A stretch of 64,000 bases of DNA from an uncultured Pseudokineococcus sp. (GCF_947495735.1 NZ_CANMAA010000003.1:1-64000), one strand, 5' to 3'. Counted from the stretch's first letter, positions 45,481 to 54,927 are shown. Translations and numbers: made by a program. The notes: a model not told the origin generated them from the sequence alone.

Positions 45481-46671
45481 CTAGCCGTGGACCCGGCGCA
45501 CCCACGCGCGCGGGTCGGCGATCTCCGCGGGGGCCGGCAGCATCTCGGGGCCGGTCCAGACCGCGTTGAGGCCCTCGAACCCGACGTCGGCGACGACCCC
45601 GCGGACGAAGGCCGCGCCGTCGGTGTACTGGCGCATCTTGGCGTCGAGGCCGAGCAGGCGGCGCACCACGCGGTCCATCCCCGGGCGGCCCTCGCGCCGC
45701 GTCGCGAAGCGCTCGCGGATCGTCGCGACGGTGGGCACGACCGAGGGCCCGACCTCGTCCATCACCACGTCGGCGTGGCCCTCCAGCAGCGACATGACGG
45801 CCGTGACCTCCGTGATGACCGCCTGCTGCTCCGGCGTCGCGAGCAGCCCGACCAGCCCGTCGCCGCCCTCGCCGACGGCCGCGGGGAGCCGCCGCGCGGC
45901 CGTCCGCAGCCGGGCGAGGAGCTCCCCGGGCTCCCCGACGACGTCGCCGACGAGCCCCTCGGTGCGCGCGCGCAGGTGCGGGGCGAGCCAGGGCGCGGCG
46001 GTGAACTGCACCCGGTGGGTCTCCTCGTGCAGGCACACCCACAGCCGGAAGTCCCGCGGGCGCAGCTGCAGCTCCCGCTCGACCGCCACGATGTTGGGCG
46101 CCACGAGCAGCAGGCGCCCCGGCTCGTCCGGCGTGCCCGTCGCCCTGGTCGCGGCCCCCGGCCCCGACGGGTCCGGGCCGAAGGGGTCGTACTGCCCGAG
46201 CACCCGGGGCGCCAGGTACGACAGCAGCCCGCCCACCTCCGCGGCGGTGGCGCGCCGTCCGAGCGCGACGGCGGCGGCCGCACCGGGGCCGTCCTCGCGG
46301 CGCTGGCGCCCCTCGCGCGCGTCCTTCTCCCGGCGGGCGTCGCGGGCGCGCACCACCGGCACCTCCAGCAGCGAGCGGAAGGCGGCCACGTTCGCCCGAG
46401 CCCAGCCGCGCCGGTCGACGACCACGGCCCCGGTGTCGGGGGCGACGTGCAGACCGCTGGTCTCCCCCACGTGGCCGGTCGCCCGCTCCGCCAGGCGGCG
46501 CATCTGCGTGACCGCCCGGTCCGCCTGGTCCCGCGTCACCGGCGGGCCGGGCGGGGCGAGCCGGCCCGCGATCGACACGGCGAGCTCCCAGTCGACGAGC
46601 TGGTCGACCAGCGGGGTGCGGTCGCCCGCCGCGGTGGTCTCGTCCGGCGGGCTCGCCTGCGCGGTGGTCAC
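45481..46671 (-). CDS. Zinc-dependent metalloprotease of the DUF2342 family
   Basis: 396 residues, helical, with the zinc motif HEETH (215-219) and a later Glu-rich helix (LLEGHADVVMDEV) that can supply the third ligand. The family is sometimes labelled 'coenzyme F420 biosynthesis associated', but its activity is not established. M. tuberculosis has the same gene between tilS and dacB (Rv3626c). GTG 46671 has TACGGT 6 nt upstream (46678-46683), so it is probably leaderless. Confidence 0.87.
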   Translation of the reverse strand: MTTAQASPPDETTAAGDRTPLVDQLVDWELAVSIAGRLAPPGPPVTRDQADRAVTQMRRLAERATGHVGETSGLHVAPDTGAVVVDRRGWARANVAAFRSLLEVPVVRARDARREKDAREGRQRREDGPGAAAAVALGRRATAAEVGGLLSYLAPRVLGQYDPFGPDPSGPGAATRATGTPDEPGRLLLVAPNIVAVERELQLRPRDFRLWVCLHEETHRVQFTAAPWLAPHLRARTEGLVGDVVGEPGELLARLRTAARRLPAAVGEGGDGLVGLLATPEQQAVITEVTAVMSLLEGHADVVMDEVGPSVVPTVATIRERFATRREGRPGMDRVVRRLLGLDAKMRQYTDGAAFVRGVVADVGFEGLNAVWTGPEMLPAPAEIADPRAWVRRVHG

Positions 46672-46677
46672 CTCGCC

Positions 46678-46683
46678 ACCGTA
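46678..46683 (-). promoter_or_regulatory. Probable leaderless -10 element of the DUF2342 gene
   Basis: Minus-strand TACGGT ends 6 nt before GTG 46671. Confidence 0.5.
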
Positions 46684-46735
46684 CGGCGGCTCCCGCGGCG
46701 ACGGCCCGTCGCGGGGCGGCGGTCCCGGGCCGGGG

Positions 46736-48220
46736 TCAGCGGCAGCCGCAGGCGGCCAGGGCGGCGGCGACGTCGTCGACGGCCCCGCGGGCGGGCTCCG
46801 TGGCCGGCACGGCGTCCGCCAGGACGGCGAAGGACAGGAGGCGGGCGTCGGCGTCCACGACGACGCCGGCCAGGGACGTCACACCGGTGAGCGTCCCCGT
46901 CTTGGCCCGCACGACCCCGCGGGCGAGCGGCTCGTCCCCGAGCCGCTCCGCCAGGGAGCCGGTGAGCCCGGCCACGGGCAGCCCCTGCAGCACCGGGCGC
47001 AGGTCGTCCTCGCGGGCGGCGACGCCGAGCACGTCGGTGAGCGCCCGCGCGGTCACGGCGCTGCCGTCGCCCAGACCGCTGGCGTCGGTGAGCACGACCC
47101 CGTCCACGTCGGCGCCGAGGCCGGCCACGGCCGCCAGCACGGCGCCCGACGCGCCCTCCGCCGTCACCGGGCCGCCGCCGGCGCGCGCCACCAGCAGGGC
47201 GAGCGCCTCCGCGCCGGTGTTGTCGCTGACGCGCAGGACGTGCGCGACGACGTCCTCCAGCGGCGCCGAGCGCACCTCGCCGAGCACCGGCGCGTCGGCG
47301 GGGACCCCCGCGGGGTCGGTGCGGGCCGGCTCCCCGACGACGTCCACCCCCCGCGCGCGCAGCAGGTCGGCCAGCGTCGCCGCGGCCGCGAGCGCCGGGT
47401 CCGGCGCCCGCGGGGCGTAGGCCCGGGGGTCCAGCCGGCCGGCGTCGACGGCCACGCCCGTGACGTCGGCGGCGTAGCCGTCGGCGACGTCACCGGGCGT
47501 CCACCCCGGCGGCCGCACCGGGCCCGCCGGCGCGAGCGGGTCCGCCACCCGCAGCACCACCCGGTCGGCGCCGACCGGGGCCAGCGACGCCGCGGTCTCG
47601 TCGGCGAGGTCGGCCAGGCCCGCCCTGCCCACCACGGACGTCGGGTCCCCGGCGCCCGCGCCCAGGAGGACGTCGCCCCCGGCGACGAGGACGACGACCG
47701 GCGGCCCGTCCTGCGCCGCTCCCTCCCCCGTCGCGCCGGGGCCGCCGAGGACGACCGACGTGGGCAGGGTCGCCGCCCCGTCGAGGACGGACAGGGCCGC
47801 CGCGGCGGTGAGCAGCTTGGCGGTCGAGGCCGGCTGGCGAGGGGTGCCGGCGCCCTCGTCGAGCAGGACCGCCCCGGTCAGGGCGTCCGCGACGACCACC
47901 GACCACGAGGGGCCCAGCGACGGGACCGCGAGCAGGGGGCCGAGCGCCGCCGCCAGGGCGTCGGGAGCCGGCAGCGGGGCCTCGATGCCGACCTCGGGGA
48001 GGACCGGCTCCGGCGCCGTCGGCGGCAGGACGGCTCCGGGCGCGTCGGGCCAGGGGTCCGGGTCGGGCGGCGGCGCGGTCGTCAGCGGGCCCGGGACCAC
48101 GTCCGCGACGTCGGCCGCGGCGTAGCCCGCGAGCGCCAGCACCGCGGCCAGCACCCCGGCGAGGGCGCGGCGGCCCCGCCGCGGGCGCGGGCCGGGCGCC
48201 TGCACGGGCCTGCCTGCCAC
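46736..48220 (-). CDS. dacB: D-alanyl-D-alanine carboxypeptidase/endopeptidase (PBP4 type)
   Basis: 494 residues. A single N-terminal membrane segment (about 18-36) anchors it outside. The penicillin-binding triad is visible: STAK (SxxK) near 135, SDN near 335 and KTG in VVRAKTGTLTGV near 430. It trims or cleaves peptidoglycan peptides. A Pro-rich linker follows the anchor. It is divergent from ppa, as in M. tuberculosis (Rv3627c and Rv3628). Confidence 0.93.
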   Translation of the reverse strand: MAGRPVQAPGPRPRRGRRALAGVLAAVLALAGYAAADVADVVPGPLTTAPPPDPDPWPDAPGAVLPPTAPEPVLPEVGIEAPLPAPDALAAALGPLLAVPSLGPSWSVVVADALTGAVLLDEGAGTPRQPASTAKLLTAAAALSVLDGAATLPTSVVLGGPGATGEGAAQDGPPVVVLVAGGDVLLGAGAGDPTSVVGRAGLADLADETAASLAPVGADRVVLRVADPLAPAGPVRPPGWTPGDVADGYAADVTGVAVDAGRLDPRAYAPRAPDPALAAAATLADLLRARGVDVVGEPARTDPAGVPADAPVLGEVRSAPLEDVVAHVLRVSDNTGAEALALLVARAGGGPVTAEGASGAVLAAVAGLGADVDGVVLTDASGLGDGSAVTARALTDVLGVAAREDDLRPVLQGLPVAGLTGSLAERLGDEPLARGVVRAKTGTLTGVTSLAGVVVDADARLLSFAVLADAVPATEPARGAVDDVAAALAACGCR

Positions 48221-48383
48221 GCGTCCTCCGGGTCTCGAGCGGGCCGGTCCGCCGCGCCGGCGCGAGGCCCCGCGGGCGGCGCCGAGCGGGCCGTCCGGGT
48301 GATGGCGCGACGCAGCAGCGGACGCGGCGCGCCCGCTGCTGCGTCACACTACGCAGCGACACCGAGGCACTGGGAGGCAGCAC

Positions 48384-48878
48384 GTGGAGTTCGACGTCAC
48401 GATCGAGATCCCCAAGGGGAACCGCAACAAGTACGAGGTGGACCACGAGACGGGTCGCATCCGCCTGGACCGCACGCTGTTCACCGCGACGCGCTACCCG
48501 GCGGACTACGGCTTCATCGACAACACGCTCGGTGACGACGGCGACCCCCTGGACGCGCTCGTGATGCTCGACGAGCCGACCTTCCCCGGGTGCGTCGTGC
48601 GCGCCCGCGCGGTCGGCATGTTCCACATGCGCGACGAGGCCGGCGGTGACGACAAGGTGCTGTGCGTGCCCGCGGGCGACCCCCGCCTGGAGCACATCCA
48701 GGACCTCACGGACGTGGGCGAGTTCTACCGCCAGGAGATCGACCACTTCTTCCGCATCTACAAGGACCTCGAGCCGGGCAAGTCGGTCGAGGGCTCCCAC
48801 TGGGTGGGTCGCGTCGAGGCGGAGGCCGAGATCGAGAACTCCCGCACGCGCCTGAAGGAGTCCGGCCAGCAGCACTGA
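48384..48878 (+). CDS. ppa: Inorganic pyrophosphatase
   Basis: 164 residues, family I. It hydrolyses pyrophosphate from biosynthetic reactions. Active-site elements are [13 protein letters not shown], the [12 protein letters not shown] stretch and [12 protein letters not shown] with the conserved aspartates. The GTG start has GGGAGG 7 nt upstream. Confidence 0.96.
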   Translation: MEFDVTIEIPKGNRNKYEVDHETGRIRLDRTLFTATRYPADYGFIDNTLGDDGDPLDALVMLDEPTFPGCVVRARAVGMFHMRDEAGGDDKVLCVPAGDPRLEHIQDLTDVGEFYRQEIDHFFRIYKDLEPGKSVEGSHWVGRVEAEAEIENSRTRLKESGQQH

Positions 48879-48907
48879 CCGCTGGACGAGGGCTCCGACC
48901 CTCGCCC

Positions 48908-48950
48908 GCACGAGCGCCCCGCACCGCACCGCGGTCCGGGGCGCTCGTGC
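48908..48950. terminator. Hairpin after ppa
   Basis: A perfect 13-bp stem (48908-48920 with 48938-48950) and a 17-nt loop separate ppa from the convergent MFS gene. Confidence 0.65.
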
Positions 48951-48984
48951 GTCCGGGGCCGTCTGCGGGACGGCCGGTGGCCGG

Positions 48985-50226
48985 TCAGGCCGTCGCGGAC
49001 GGCGTCCGGCGCCGTCGCGGCGCGCCGTCGCGCCCGGGATGGCGCGGCAGGACGGCGGCGGCGAGCAGCAGCAGGCCGGCGCTGAGGAGGAAGGACGCCG
49101 GGGCGCCCGTGCGCGCCGCGAGCGCCCCGGTCGTCGTGGCGCCGACCGCCTGCCCGGCGGTGAGGGCGACGAAGAGCGTGGCGGTGGTCGCGCCGGCCGC
49201 GTGCGGGCGCAGCGCGGCGGCCCAGGCGATCAGCACCCCGCTGAGGGCGGTGTAGGCGCCGCCGAAGAGCGCCCCGGCGGTCCCCGCCAGCAGCACGTGC
49301 CCGGGGGCCAGGGCCAGGACGGCGGTGCCGGCGGCCGACAGGGCCGCGGTCCCCGCCCACGCGCCGCGCAGGCCGACGACGCGGACGGCGTCGCCGCTGA
49401 GCCCGCCGAGGACGGCCGCGGCGCCGAGGGCGACCCACAGCGCGGCGGTCGTCCGCTCCGGCAGCCCGCCCTCGCCGGCGAGCAGGTCGCGCCCGAAGGT
49501 CCACACGGCCGCGCTGCCGACGCCCGCCAGCACCGCGGCGAGCACCGGCCGCACCAGCTCCGCCCCCGCCCCGGACCCGGACCCGGCTCCACCACCGGCG
49601 GCCTCCCGCTCTCGCGCCGCCCGGTCCGGCCAGCGGGCGCGGCGGTCGACCACCGCGGCGAGGACCAGGGCGGCGACGGCGGCCGACGCCCAGACCGGGC
49701 GCCACGTCGACGGCCAGGCGAGCACCGCCGCGCCGGCGACGGCGACCCCGAGGCCCGTGCCCCCGTTCACGAGCGCCTGCGCCCGCGCCGCCGCGCGCTG
49801 CGGCACCGTCGCGGCGACGGCGACGACGAGCGCCGGGGAGGCCGCCCCGGCCGCACCACCGGCGACCAGCACGCCCGTCGCCAGCACGGCGGCCGAGCCG
49901 GCCGTGGCCACGACCAGGGCGCCGGCTGCGGCCACCGCGGCGGCCAGCCACAGCACCGCCCGGCCGCCGAGGCGCTCGCCCGCGCCCCGGGCCACCAGCG
50001 CGGTGGCGCAGTACGCGGCGAAGCTCCCCGACGCGATGCCGCCCGCCAGCTGCGGGGACAGGGAGAACTCCGCGGCCAGCTGCGGCAGGTGGAGCCCGTA
50101 GCCGAAGCGGACGACCCCGTAGGTGAGGGCGATCAGTCCTGCACCGGCCGCGACCAGCCCTCGCGGCGTGCGCTCCGCCACCCCGACCCCGACCGCGGTC
50201 CCCGTCTGTAACGTTCGTTTCACCAT
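48985..50226 (-). CDS. MFS transporter next to a TetR-type regulator
   Basis: 413 residues with about 12 membrane segments, starting at GLVAAGAGLIALTYGVVRFGYG. The pattern and the FGYGLHLPQLAAEF motif fit the YbfB/CynX-like or arabinose-efflux-type MFS groups; the substrate is unknown. ATG 50226 lies inside the inverted repeat shared with the divergent regulator; GTG 50193 would leave the repeat wholly upstream. The regulator probably represses it. Confidence 0.82.
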   Translation of the reverse strand: MVKRTLQTGTAVGVGVAERTPRGLVAAGAGLIALTYGVVRFGYGLHLPQLAAEFSLSPQLAGGIASGSFAAYCATALVARGAGERLGGRAVLWLAAAVAAAGALVVATAGSAAVLATGVLVAGGAAGAASPALVVAVAATVPQRAAARAQALVNGGTGLGVAVAGAAVLAWPSTWRPVWASAAVAALVLAAVVDRRARWPDRAAREREAAGGGAGSGSGAGAELVRPVLAAVLAGVGSAAVWTFGRDLLAGEGGLPERTTAALWVALGAAAVLGGLSGDAVRVVGLRGAWAGTAALSAAGTAVLALAPGHVLLAGTAGALFGGAYTALSGVLIAWAAALRPHAAGATTATLFVALTAGQAVGATTTGALAARTGAPASFLLSAGLLLLAAAVLPRHPGRDGAPRRRRTPSATA

Positions 50227-50240
50227 AGTGGTCGTTACAG
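50206..50240. promoter_or_regulatory. Inverted-repeat operator between MFS and tetR-type genes
   Basis: CTGTAACG (50206-50213) and CGTTACAG (50233-50240) are exact inverted repeats 19 bp apart. The right arm overlaps the TACAGT hexamer (50236-50241) that stands 6 nt before the regulator's GTG, so binding would also stop the regulator itself. Confidence 0.6.
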
Positions 50241-50247
50241 TAGGCCC

Positions 50248-50844
50248 GTGGTCGAGGAGAGCGCACGCGCACCGGCGCGGACCCGGCTGCTGGACGCCGC
50301 GGAGGAGCTCTTCTACGAGCGGGGCATCGCCGCGACCGGCGTCGACTCCGTCCTGCGGCGGGCGCACGTCGCCCCCGCGACGCTGTACGCCCACTTCGCC
50401 GGCAAGGACCACCTCGTCGCCGCCTACCTCCAGCGGCGCCACGAGCGCTGGTGGGACGTCTGGGACGACGTGCTCGAGCGCTGCGGCGACGACCCCGTGC
50501 GACGGGCGCTCTCGGTCTTCGACGCCCTGGCGGAGCTGGGCAGCCGCTCCCGGACGGGACGGGGCTGCGCGTTCCTCGGGGCCGCGGTCGAGATCACCGA
50601 CCCCGACCACCCGGCGCACGCGTGGCTGGTCACCGGCAACCGGCTGCTCACCGACCGCCTGCGCGAGCTCGCGGCGGGCACCGGCGCGCTCGACGCCGAC
50701 GCCCTGGCGGCCGAGCTGCTGCTGCTCTACGACGGCGAGCTGGCCGCCGGGCGGCGTCGGGCCACGGGCGGCTCCCCGCCGCCCTCGGTCGCCGTCCGGG
50801 ACCTCGCCGCCGCGGCCGTGGACCGGCACCGCCGCGCCGGCTAG
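50248..50844 (+). CDS. TetR/AcrR family transcriptional regulator
   Basis: 198 residues. The N-terminal helix-turn-helix (about 10-55) reads RLLDAAEELFYERGIAATGVDSVLRRAHVAPATLYAHFAGKDHLVAAYL, a standard TetR domain. The ligand domain is unassigned. The GTG start appears leaderless. It is divergent from an MFS transporter across an inverted repeat, so it probably controls that gene and its own. Confidence 0.9.
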   Translation: MVEESARAPARTRLLDAAEELFYERGIAATGVDSVLRRAHVAPATLYAHFAGKDHLVAAYLQRRHERWWDVWDDVLERCGDDPVRRALSVFDALAELGSRSRTGRGCAFLGAAVEITDPDHPAHAWLVTGNRLLTDRLRELAAGTGALDADALAAELLLLYDGELAAGRRRATGGSPPPSVAVRDLAAAAVDRHRRAG

Positions 50845-50889
50845 AGCCCTCGAGCGGCGCCGGGGCAGCCGCTGCCGGCAGCGGTGACG

Positions 50890-51043
50890 GCCGGCGGGCC
50901 CCGGCTCGCTGCTGGTCGGGCCCGGTGCCGGTCAGCCCTGCTTGCTGGTCGGGCTCGGTGCCCGTCAGCCCTGCTGCCGGTCAGCCCTGCTGCTGGCGGG
51001 CTCGGTGCTGGGCGGGCTCGGTGCTGGTCGGTCCTGCTGCTCG
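50890..51043. repeat. Degenerate repeats abutting the marR-type stop
   Basis: Irregular copies of GCTGGTCGGGCTCGGTG and CGGTCAGCCCTGCTG fill the gap and continue across the stop codon at 51044 into the last codons of the marR-type gene. Confidence 0.75.
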
Positions 51044-51553
51044 TCAGCCCTGCTGCTGGTCGGGCTTGGTGGCCCAGAGGTCGTTGAACCGCTCGAGCAG
51101 CTGCGCCAGGGCGAGGACGTCGTCGTCGGCCCACGGCCCGAGCATCACGCGCAGGGTGGCGCGGCGGTCGTCGCGCACCCGCCCGAAGCGCTGCTGCCCC
51201 TCGGGGGTCAGGCGCACGAGGGAGGCGCGCCCGTCCGTCGGGTCGCTGGTGCGCTCCACCAGGCCCAGCTCCACCAGCTGCGACAGCTGGCGCGACGTCG
51301 TCGGCTTGCCGACGCCGAGGAACGTCGCCAGGTCCGTGGTCCGCTCGGCGCCGACCGTGGCGAGGCGCAGCATGATCCCGTAGGCCGAGTGGTCGAGGTC
51401 GGGGTGCACCTCGGTGGCGACCGACGTCGAGAAGGCCCGCGCCCGTCGGACCAGGAGGCCCACCTGGGTCTCCAGCGCGGCGACCGCCTGCTCGTGGCCG
51501 TCCGGGGCGGGGTCGCCGCCCGTCTCGCCGCCGCTCGTCTGGTCCTCGTCCAC
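51044..51553 (-). CDS. MarR family transcriptional regulator
   Basis: 169 residues with a winged helix at about 60-130: AYGIMLRLATVGAERTTDLATFLGVGKPTTSRQLSQLVELGLVERTSDPTDGRASLVRLTPEG. GTG 51553 has AAGGAGG 5-6 nt upstream; a longer start at VKEDV would place that site inside the gene. It follows the acyl-CoA-reductase-like gene by 11 bp on the same strand and may be cotranscribed with it. Confidence 0.9.
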   Translation of the reverse strand: MDEDQTSGGETGGDPAPDGHEQAVAALETQVGLLVRRARAFSTSVATEVHPDLDHSAYGIMLRLATVGAERTTDLATFLGVGKPTTSRQLSQLVELGLVERTSDPTDGRASLVRLTPEGQQRFGRVRDDRRATLRVMLGPWADDDVLALAQLLERFNDLWATKPDQQQG

Positions 51554-51564
51554 GACGTCCTCCT

Positions 51565-53877
51565 TCACGGGGTCAGGGCCCGGGGGCTGCGCAGCCGCCG
51601 CGGCAGCGTGGTGCGCGCCGCCCAGACCTCCACGGGCCAGCCCGCCCCGCGGGCCGCCCGCAGCAGCGGCACGTCGGGCGAGACGGCCGTGGGCAGTCCC
51701 ACGGCGCGCAGCAGGGGCAGGTCGGAGTGGCTGTCCGCGTAGGCGTAGCTCTTCGCCAGGTCGAAGCCGTGCACCTCGGCGTAGCGCACCACCCAGGCGG
51801 CGCGCCCCTCCCCCACCAGCGGCGGGGCGGTCAGGTGGCCGGTCGCCCGCCCGTCGGCGTCCACGGCGAGCCGGGCGGTGACGACCTCGTCGAAGAGCGG
51901 CGCGAGGGGCCGGGCCAGCTGCTCGACGGCGCCGGTCAGCAGCACCGTGCGGTGCCCGGCGGCCCGGTGCGCCTCCACCCGCTCCAGCGCGGCGGCGCTG
52001 GCCCGCTCGAGCAGCACCGGCGCGAGCACCGTGTCGGCGAGCTCGTCCAGGACGGCCACGTCGGCGCCGCGGTAGCGGCGGTAGACCTGGCGCAGGAAGT
52101 CGCTGCGGTCGCGGCGCTCGGTGATGAGCATCGAGGGCAGCCGGCCGGCCAGGGTCGCCACCTCGCGCGCGGCTCGCGCGGTGCGCAGCCCGGGCAGCCG
52201 GGTCCACAGGTACGTCTCGACGACGTTGGCCGTCAGCAGCGTCCCGTCGAGGTCGAAGACCGCGAGCACGTCCGACGGCGCGGCCCCGGGCTCGGCGGGC
52301 ACCAGGGGGCGCCGCACCCCGGCGGGCCCGCGCTTGGCGCGCAGGCGGCGCAGCTCGTCCTGCTTGCGGACCGGCTTGGTGACGCTCGGCACGTGCACGT
52401 CGCGGATGTAGTGCTCCCAGTCCACGACGGCCGTGTCGAAGCCGAGCGCCTCGACGTCCTCGGGGTCGAGGGCGCGGTGCAGGGCCAGCGTGGCGTCGTC
52501 GACGAAGTGCAGCTCGGACTGCGTGTAGGGGTGGTACAGGTCGGAGTACCGGCGCAGCGTCTCCAGCCGCGTGCCCAGCCTGTCCAGGTCGCGGCTCCAC
52601 GCGCGCACGCGCTCCGAGCGCGGCACGTAGGTGAGGACCCGCTCGGCCGCGGCGTGGACGGCCTCGCCCATCGCCAGGCGGCGCTCCACGGGGGCGGCTC
52701 CGGGGAACTCCCAGACCGGCAGCGGGCCGGCGTCGTCACCCGTGTCGAAGGGGTGGGCGAGGAAGTGCTCGCGCACCAGCTCGTAGAGCCGGCGGATGGT
52801 CAGCGGGTTCCGCGCGCCCGAGGACACGTGGAAGTACTGGGGCGAGCCCGGCTCGGGGCGGGTGGCGCACACGGCGACGAGGGCGTTGACCACGTGGTCG
52901 ACGGGGACGACGTCGATCGTCGCGTCCGGAGCGGCCGGCACCTCGGGGAGCTCGCCGCGGCCGTAGGCCATGATCAGCGGCTCGGCCATCTTGAAGCCCT
53001 CGATCCACCCCGGGTGGGGGTGGACCAGCGCGGACTCCACGATCGAGGGCCGCACGACGCTGACCGGGAGGGGAGCGCCCATCTCCTCCACGACGCGCTC
53101 GCCGAGCGCCTTGGTGAAGGTGTAGACGTCGGTCCAGCCGAGGCTGTGGCCGCGCTGGCGGCCCGCCTCGCGCTGCTGGTCGAGCACCCACTCCCGCCGG
53201 CGGCGCTCGGCGTCGGCCGCGACGGTCAGGGGCCCGGCGCGGCCGTGGACCGCCTGCGCCTCGGCGTTGACGCGCGAGAGCACGTCGGCCGTGCGGGAGT
53301 CCTGCTCCAGCCGCACGGCGAGCCGGACGGCGGCGTCGAGCTCGCTGCGCCAGTCCACGGAGTGCTCGACCGGCGCCTCGGGCACCGGGCCGCGACGGCG
53401 CCCGCCGACGTAGGCGGTGGAGACGTGGACGTAGTGGACGGGGCCGCGGTCGCCCCGCTCCGGCCCGGGCGCCCCGGCCTCCAGGACCCGCTCGAGCAGG
53501 TGCTGCGTGCCGACGACGTTGGCCGCGAAGGCCTCCTGCACGGGCGGGGCGAACCCGACCTCGCCGGCGCAGTGCACGACGACGTCCAGGTCGCGGGGCA
53601 GCGCGGGGATGTCGGACAGGTCGCCCTCGAGCACCTCGACGCGCGCGAGCAGCTGCTCGGCGCCGCCGGCGGCCTCCACCGCGGGCGCGAAGGTGCGGCG
53701 GCGCAGCACCCGGGCGACCCGGTCGACGGCCGGCTGCCCGGCCTTGGGGCGCACGAGCACGACGGGGCGCGCCTGCGGGACCTCGACGAGCAGGGTGCGC
53801 AGGAGCGCCTCCCCGATGAACCCGGTCACGCCGGTCACCAGGATGCGGCGACCCGCCAGGGCTTCCCTCAGCCGCAC
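51565..53877 (-). CDS. Fatty acyl-CoA reductase-like SDR fused to a HAD-IB phosphatase
   Basis: 770 residues. About 8-390 form an extended SDR of the NAD-binding-4/male-sterility type: TGVTGFIGEALL (15-26), VHVSTAYVGG, YTFTKALGE with the YxxxK site, and VVRPSIVESAL. About 400-520 are helical. About 541-745 form a HAD-IB hydrolase with FDLDGTLLTANVV (541-553) and YADSHSDLP (712-720). The first half would reduce acyl-CoA or an acyl chain, the second would dephosphorylate a small phosphate ester. GTG 53877 has GGAGG 9 nt upstream. The order of reactions and the lipid made are unknown. Confidence 0.82.
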   Translation of the reverse strand: MRLREALAGRRILVTGVTGFIGEALLRTLLVEVPQARPVVLVRPKAGQPAVDRVARVLRRRTFAPAVEAAGGAEQLLARVEVLEGDLSDIPALPRDLDVVVHCAGEVGFAPPVQEAFAANVVGTQHLLERVLEAGAPGPERGDRGPVHYVHVSTAYVGGRRRGPVPEAPVEHSVDWRSELDAAVRLAVRLEQDSRTADVLSRVNAEAQAVHGRAGPLTVAADAERRRREWVLDQQREAGRQRGHSLGWTDVYTFTKALGERVVEEMGAPLPVSVVRPSIVESALVHPHPGWIEGFKMAEPLIMAYGRGELPEVPAAPDATIDVVPVDHVVNALVAVCATRPEPGSPQYFHVSSGARNPLTIRRLYELVREHFLAHPFDTGDDAGPLPVWEFPGAAPVERRLAMGEAVHAAAERVLTYVPRSERVRAWSRDLDRLGTRLETLRRYSDLYHPYTQSELHFVDDATLALHRALDPEDVEALGFDTAVVDWEHYIRDVHVPSVTKPVRKQDELRRLRAKRGPAGVRRPLVPAEPGAAPSDVLAVFDLDGTLLTANVVETYLWTRLPGLRTARAAREVATLAGRLPSMLITERRDRSDFLRQVYRRYRGADVAVLDELADTVLAPVLLERASAAALERVEAHRAAGHRTVLLTGAVEQLARPLAPLFDEVVTARLAVDADGRATGHLTAPPLVGEGRAAWVVRYAEVHGFDLAKSYAYADSHSDLPLLRAVGLPTAVSPDVPLLRAARGAGWPVEVWAARTTLPRRLRSPRALTP

Positions 53878-54315
53878 CTGTCCAGCACCTCCGGCCTCCT
53901 CACGCCCGCGGCGACCATCGCCCGGGCCCGACGGGCGCCCGCGGGCCCGCACGGGGCCGCCGGCGCCGTCCCCGCGCGCGCGGGACGTCGGTCGGCGCCG
54001 ACCCTACGGGAGCCCGAGGCGCTCCCCGCCCGCCTGCACCCGCCCGCCGGCGCCCGCCCGCCCACCAGCACCCGACCGGGCGACGGCGCTCGCCGGGCGC
54101 TCGCCCGGGCCGGTGCCTAGCGTGGAGGCGAGGGGTCGGGCCCCCGGCGCGCAGCACCCCGGCGCGGTGCACCGGTCGGCCGGGGCCGACTGCCGGCCCC
54201 GCCCCCTCCCCGAGGGGCGGCGACCCGAGCACGACCCCGGAGCACACCCCGAGAGCACACCCCGAGAGCACACCCCGAGAGCACACCCCGCAGGCACGAT
54301 CTTGAGGAGGACCCC
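53878..54315. other. 438-bp intergenic region with promoter and repeat
   Basis: The divergent gap contains GC-rich sequence without a convincing gene, a TAGCGT hexamer at 54118-54123 that may be the -10 of the PfpI gene, and a 13-bp array at 54241-54292. Confidence 0.5.
54241..54292. repeat. 13-bp tandem array, 4 copies, in the PfpI leader
   Basis: Four copies of AGCACACCCCGAG (the last ending GCA) lie just upstream of the ribosome binding site of the next gene. If the promoter is at 54118, the array is in the 5' untranslated region. Confidence 0.9.
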
Positions 54316-54873
54316 ATGGCAGGCAAGCTGGACGGTCTCACCGTCGCGTTCCTCGCCGCCGACGGCGTCGAGCAGGTCGAGTACGTCGAGCCCCGCGCGG
54401 CCCTGGAGCAGGAGGGCGCCACCGTCCACCTGCTCTCGCCGGGCACCGACCCCATCCAGGCGATGAACGGCGACATCGAGCCGGCGGACACGTTCACCCC
54501 CGACCGGGCGGTGGGCTCGGCCGACCACGGCGACTACGACGCGCTGGTGCTGCCCGGCGGCACCGTGAACCCCGACAAGCTGCGGCTGTCCGCCGACGCG
54601 GTCTCGTTCGTGCGCGACTTCGTCACCTCCGGCAAGCCCGTGGGCGCCATCTGCCACGGGCCGTGGACGCTCGTCGAGGCCGACGTCGTCCGCGGCCGCA
54701 CGCTCACGTCCTGGCCCAGCCTCACGACGGACATCCGCAACGCGGGCGGCCACCGCGTCGACGAGGAGGTGTGCGTCGACAGCGGGCTCGTCACCAGCCG
54801 CAACCCCGGCGACATCCCCGCGTTCTCGGCCAAGCTCGTCGAGGTCTTCGCCGGGGCCCGCCGGCACGCCTGA
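54316..54873 (+). CDS. DJ-1/PfpI family protein (class I glutamine amidotransferase-like)
   Basis: 185 residues. The nucleophile elbow is AICHGPW with Cys113-His114; Glu19 in DGVEQVE is the usual partner. TSWPSLTTDIRNAGG and DSGLVTSRNPGDIPAF are typical of bacterial PfpI/YhbO proteins, linked to stress protection and protein deglycation or chaperone activity. GAGGAGG lies before the ATG. It stands alone between convergent and divergent neighbours. Confidence 0.92.
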   Translation: MAGKLDGLTVAFLAADGVEQVEYVEPRAALEQEGATVHLLSPGTDPIQAMNGDIEPADTFTPDRAVGSADHGDYDALVLPGGTVNPDKLRLSADAVSFVRDFVTSGKPVGAICHGPWTLVEADVVRGRTLTSWPSLTTDIRNAGGHRVDEEVCVDSGLVTSRNPGDIPAFSAKLVEVFAGARRHA

Positions 54874-54889
54874 GCCGCACCTCGCTCGC

Positions 54890-54927
54890 CCGGCGGCGCA
54901 CCACCTCCCCAGGTGGTGCGCCGCCGG
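54890..54927. terminator. Perfect 17-bp hairpin after the PfpI gene
   Basis: Arms 54890-54906 and 54911-54927 pair completely around CCCC. It lies between convergent genes and can act on both strands. Confidence 0.85.
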
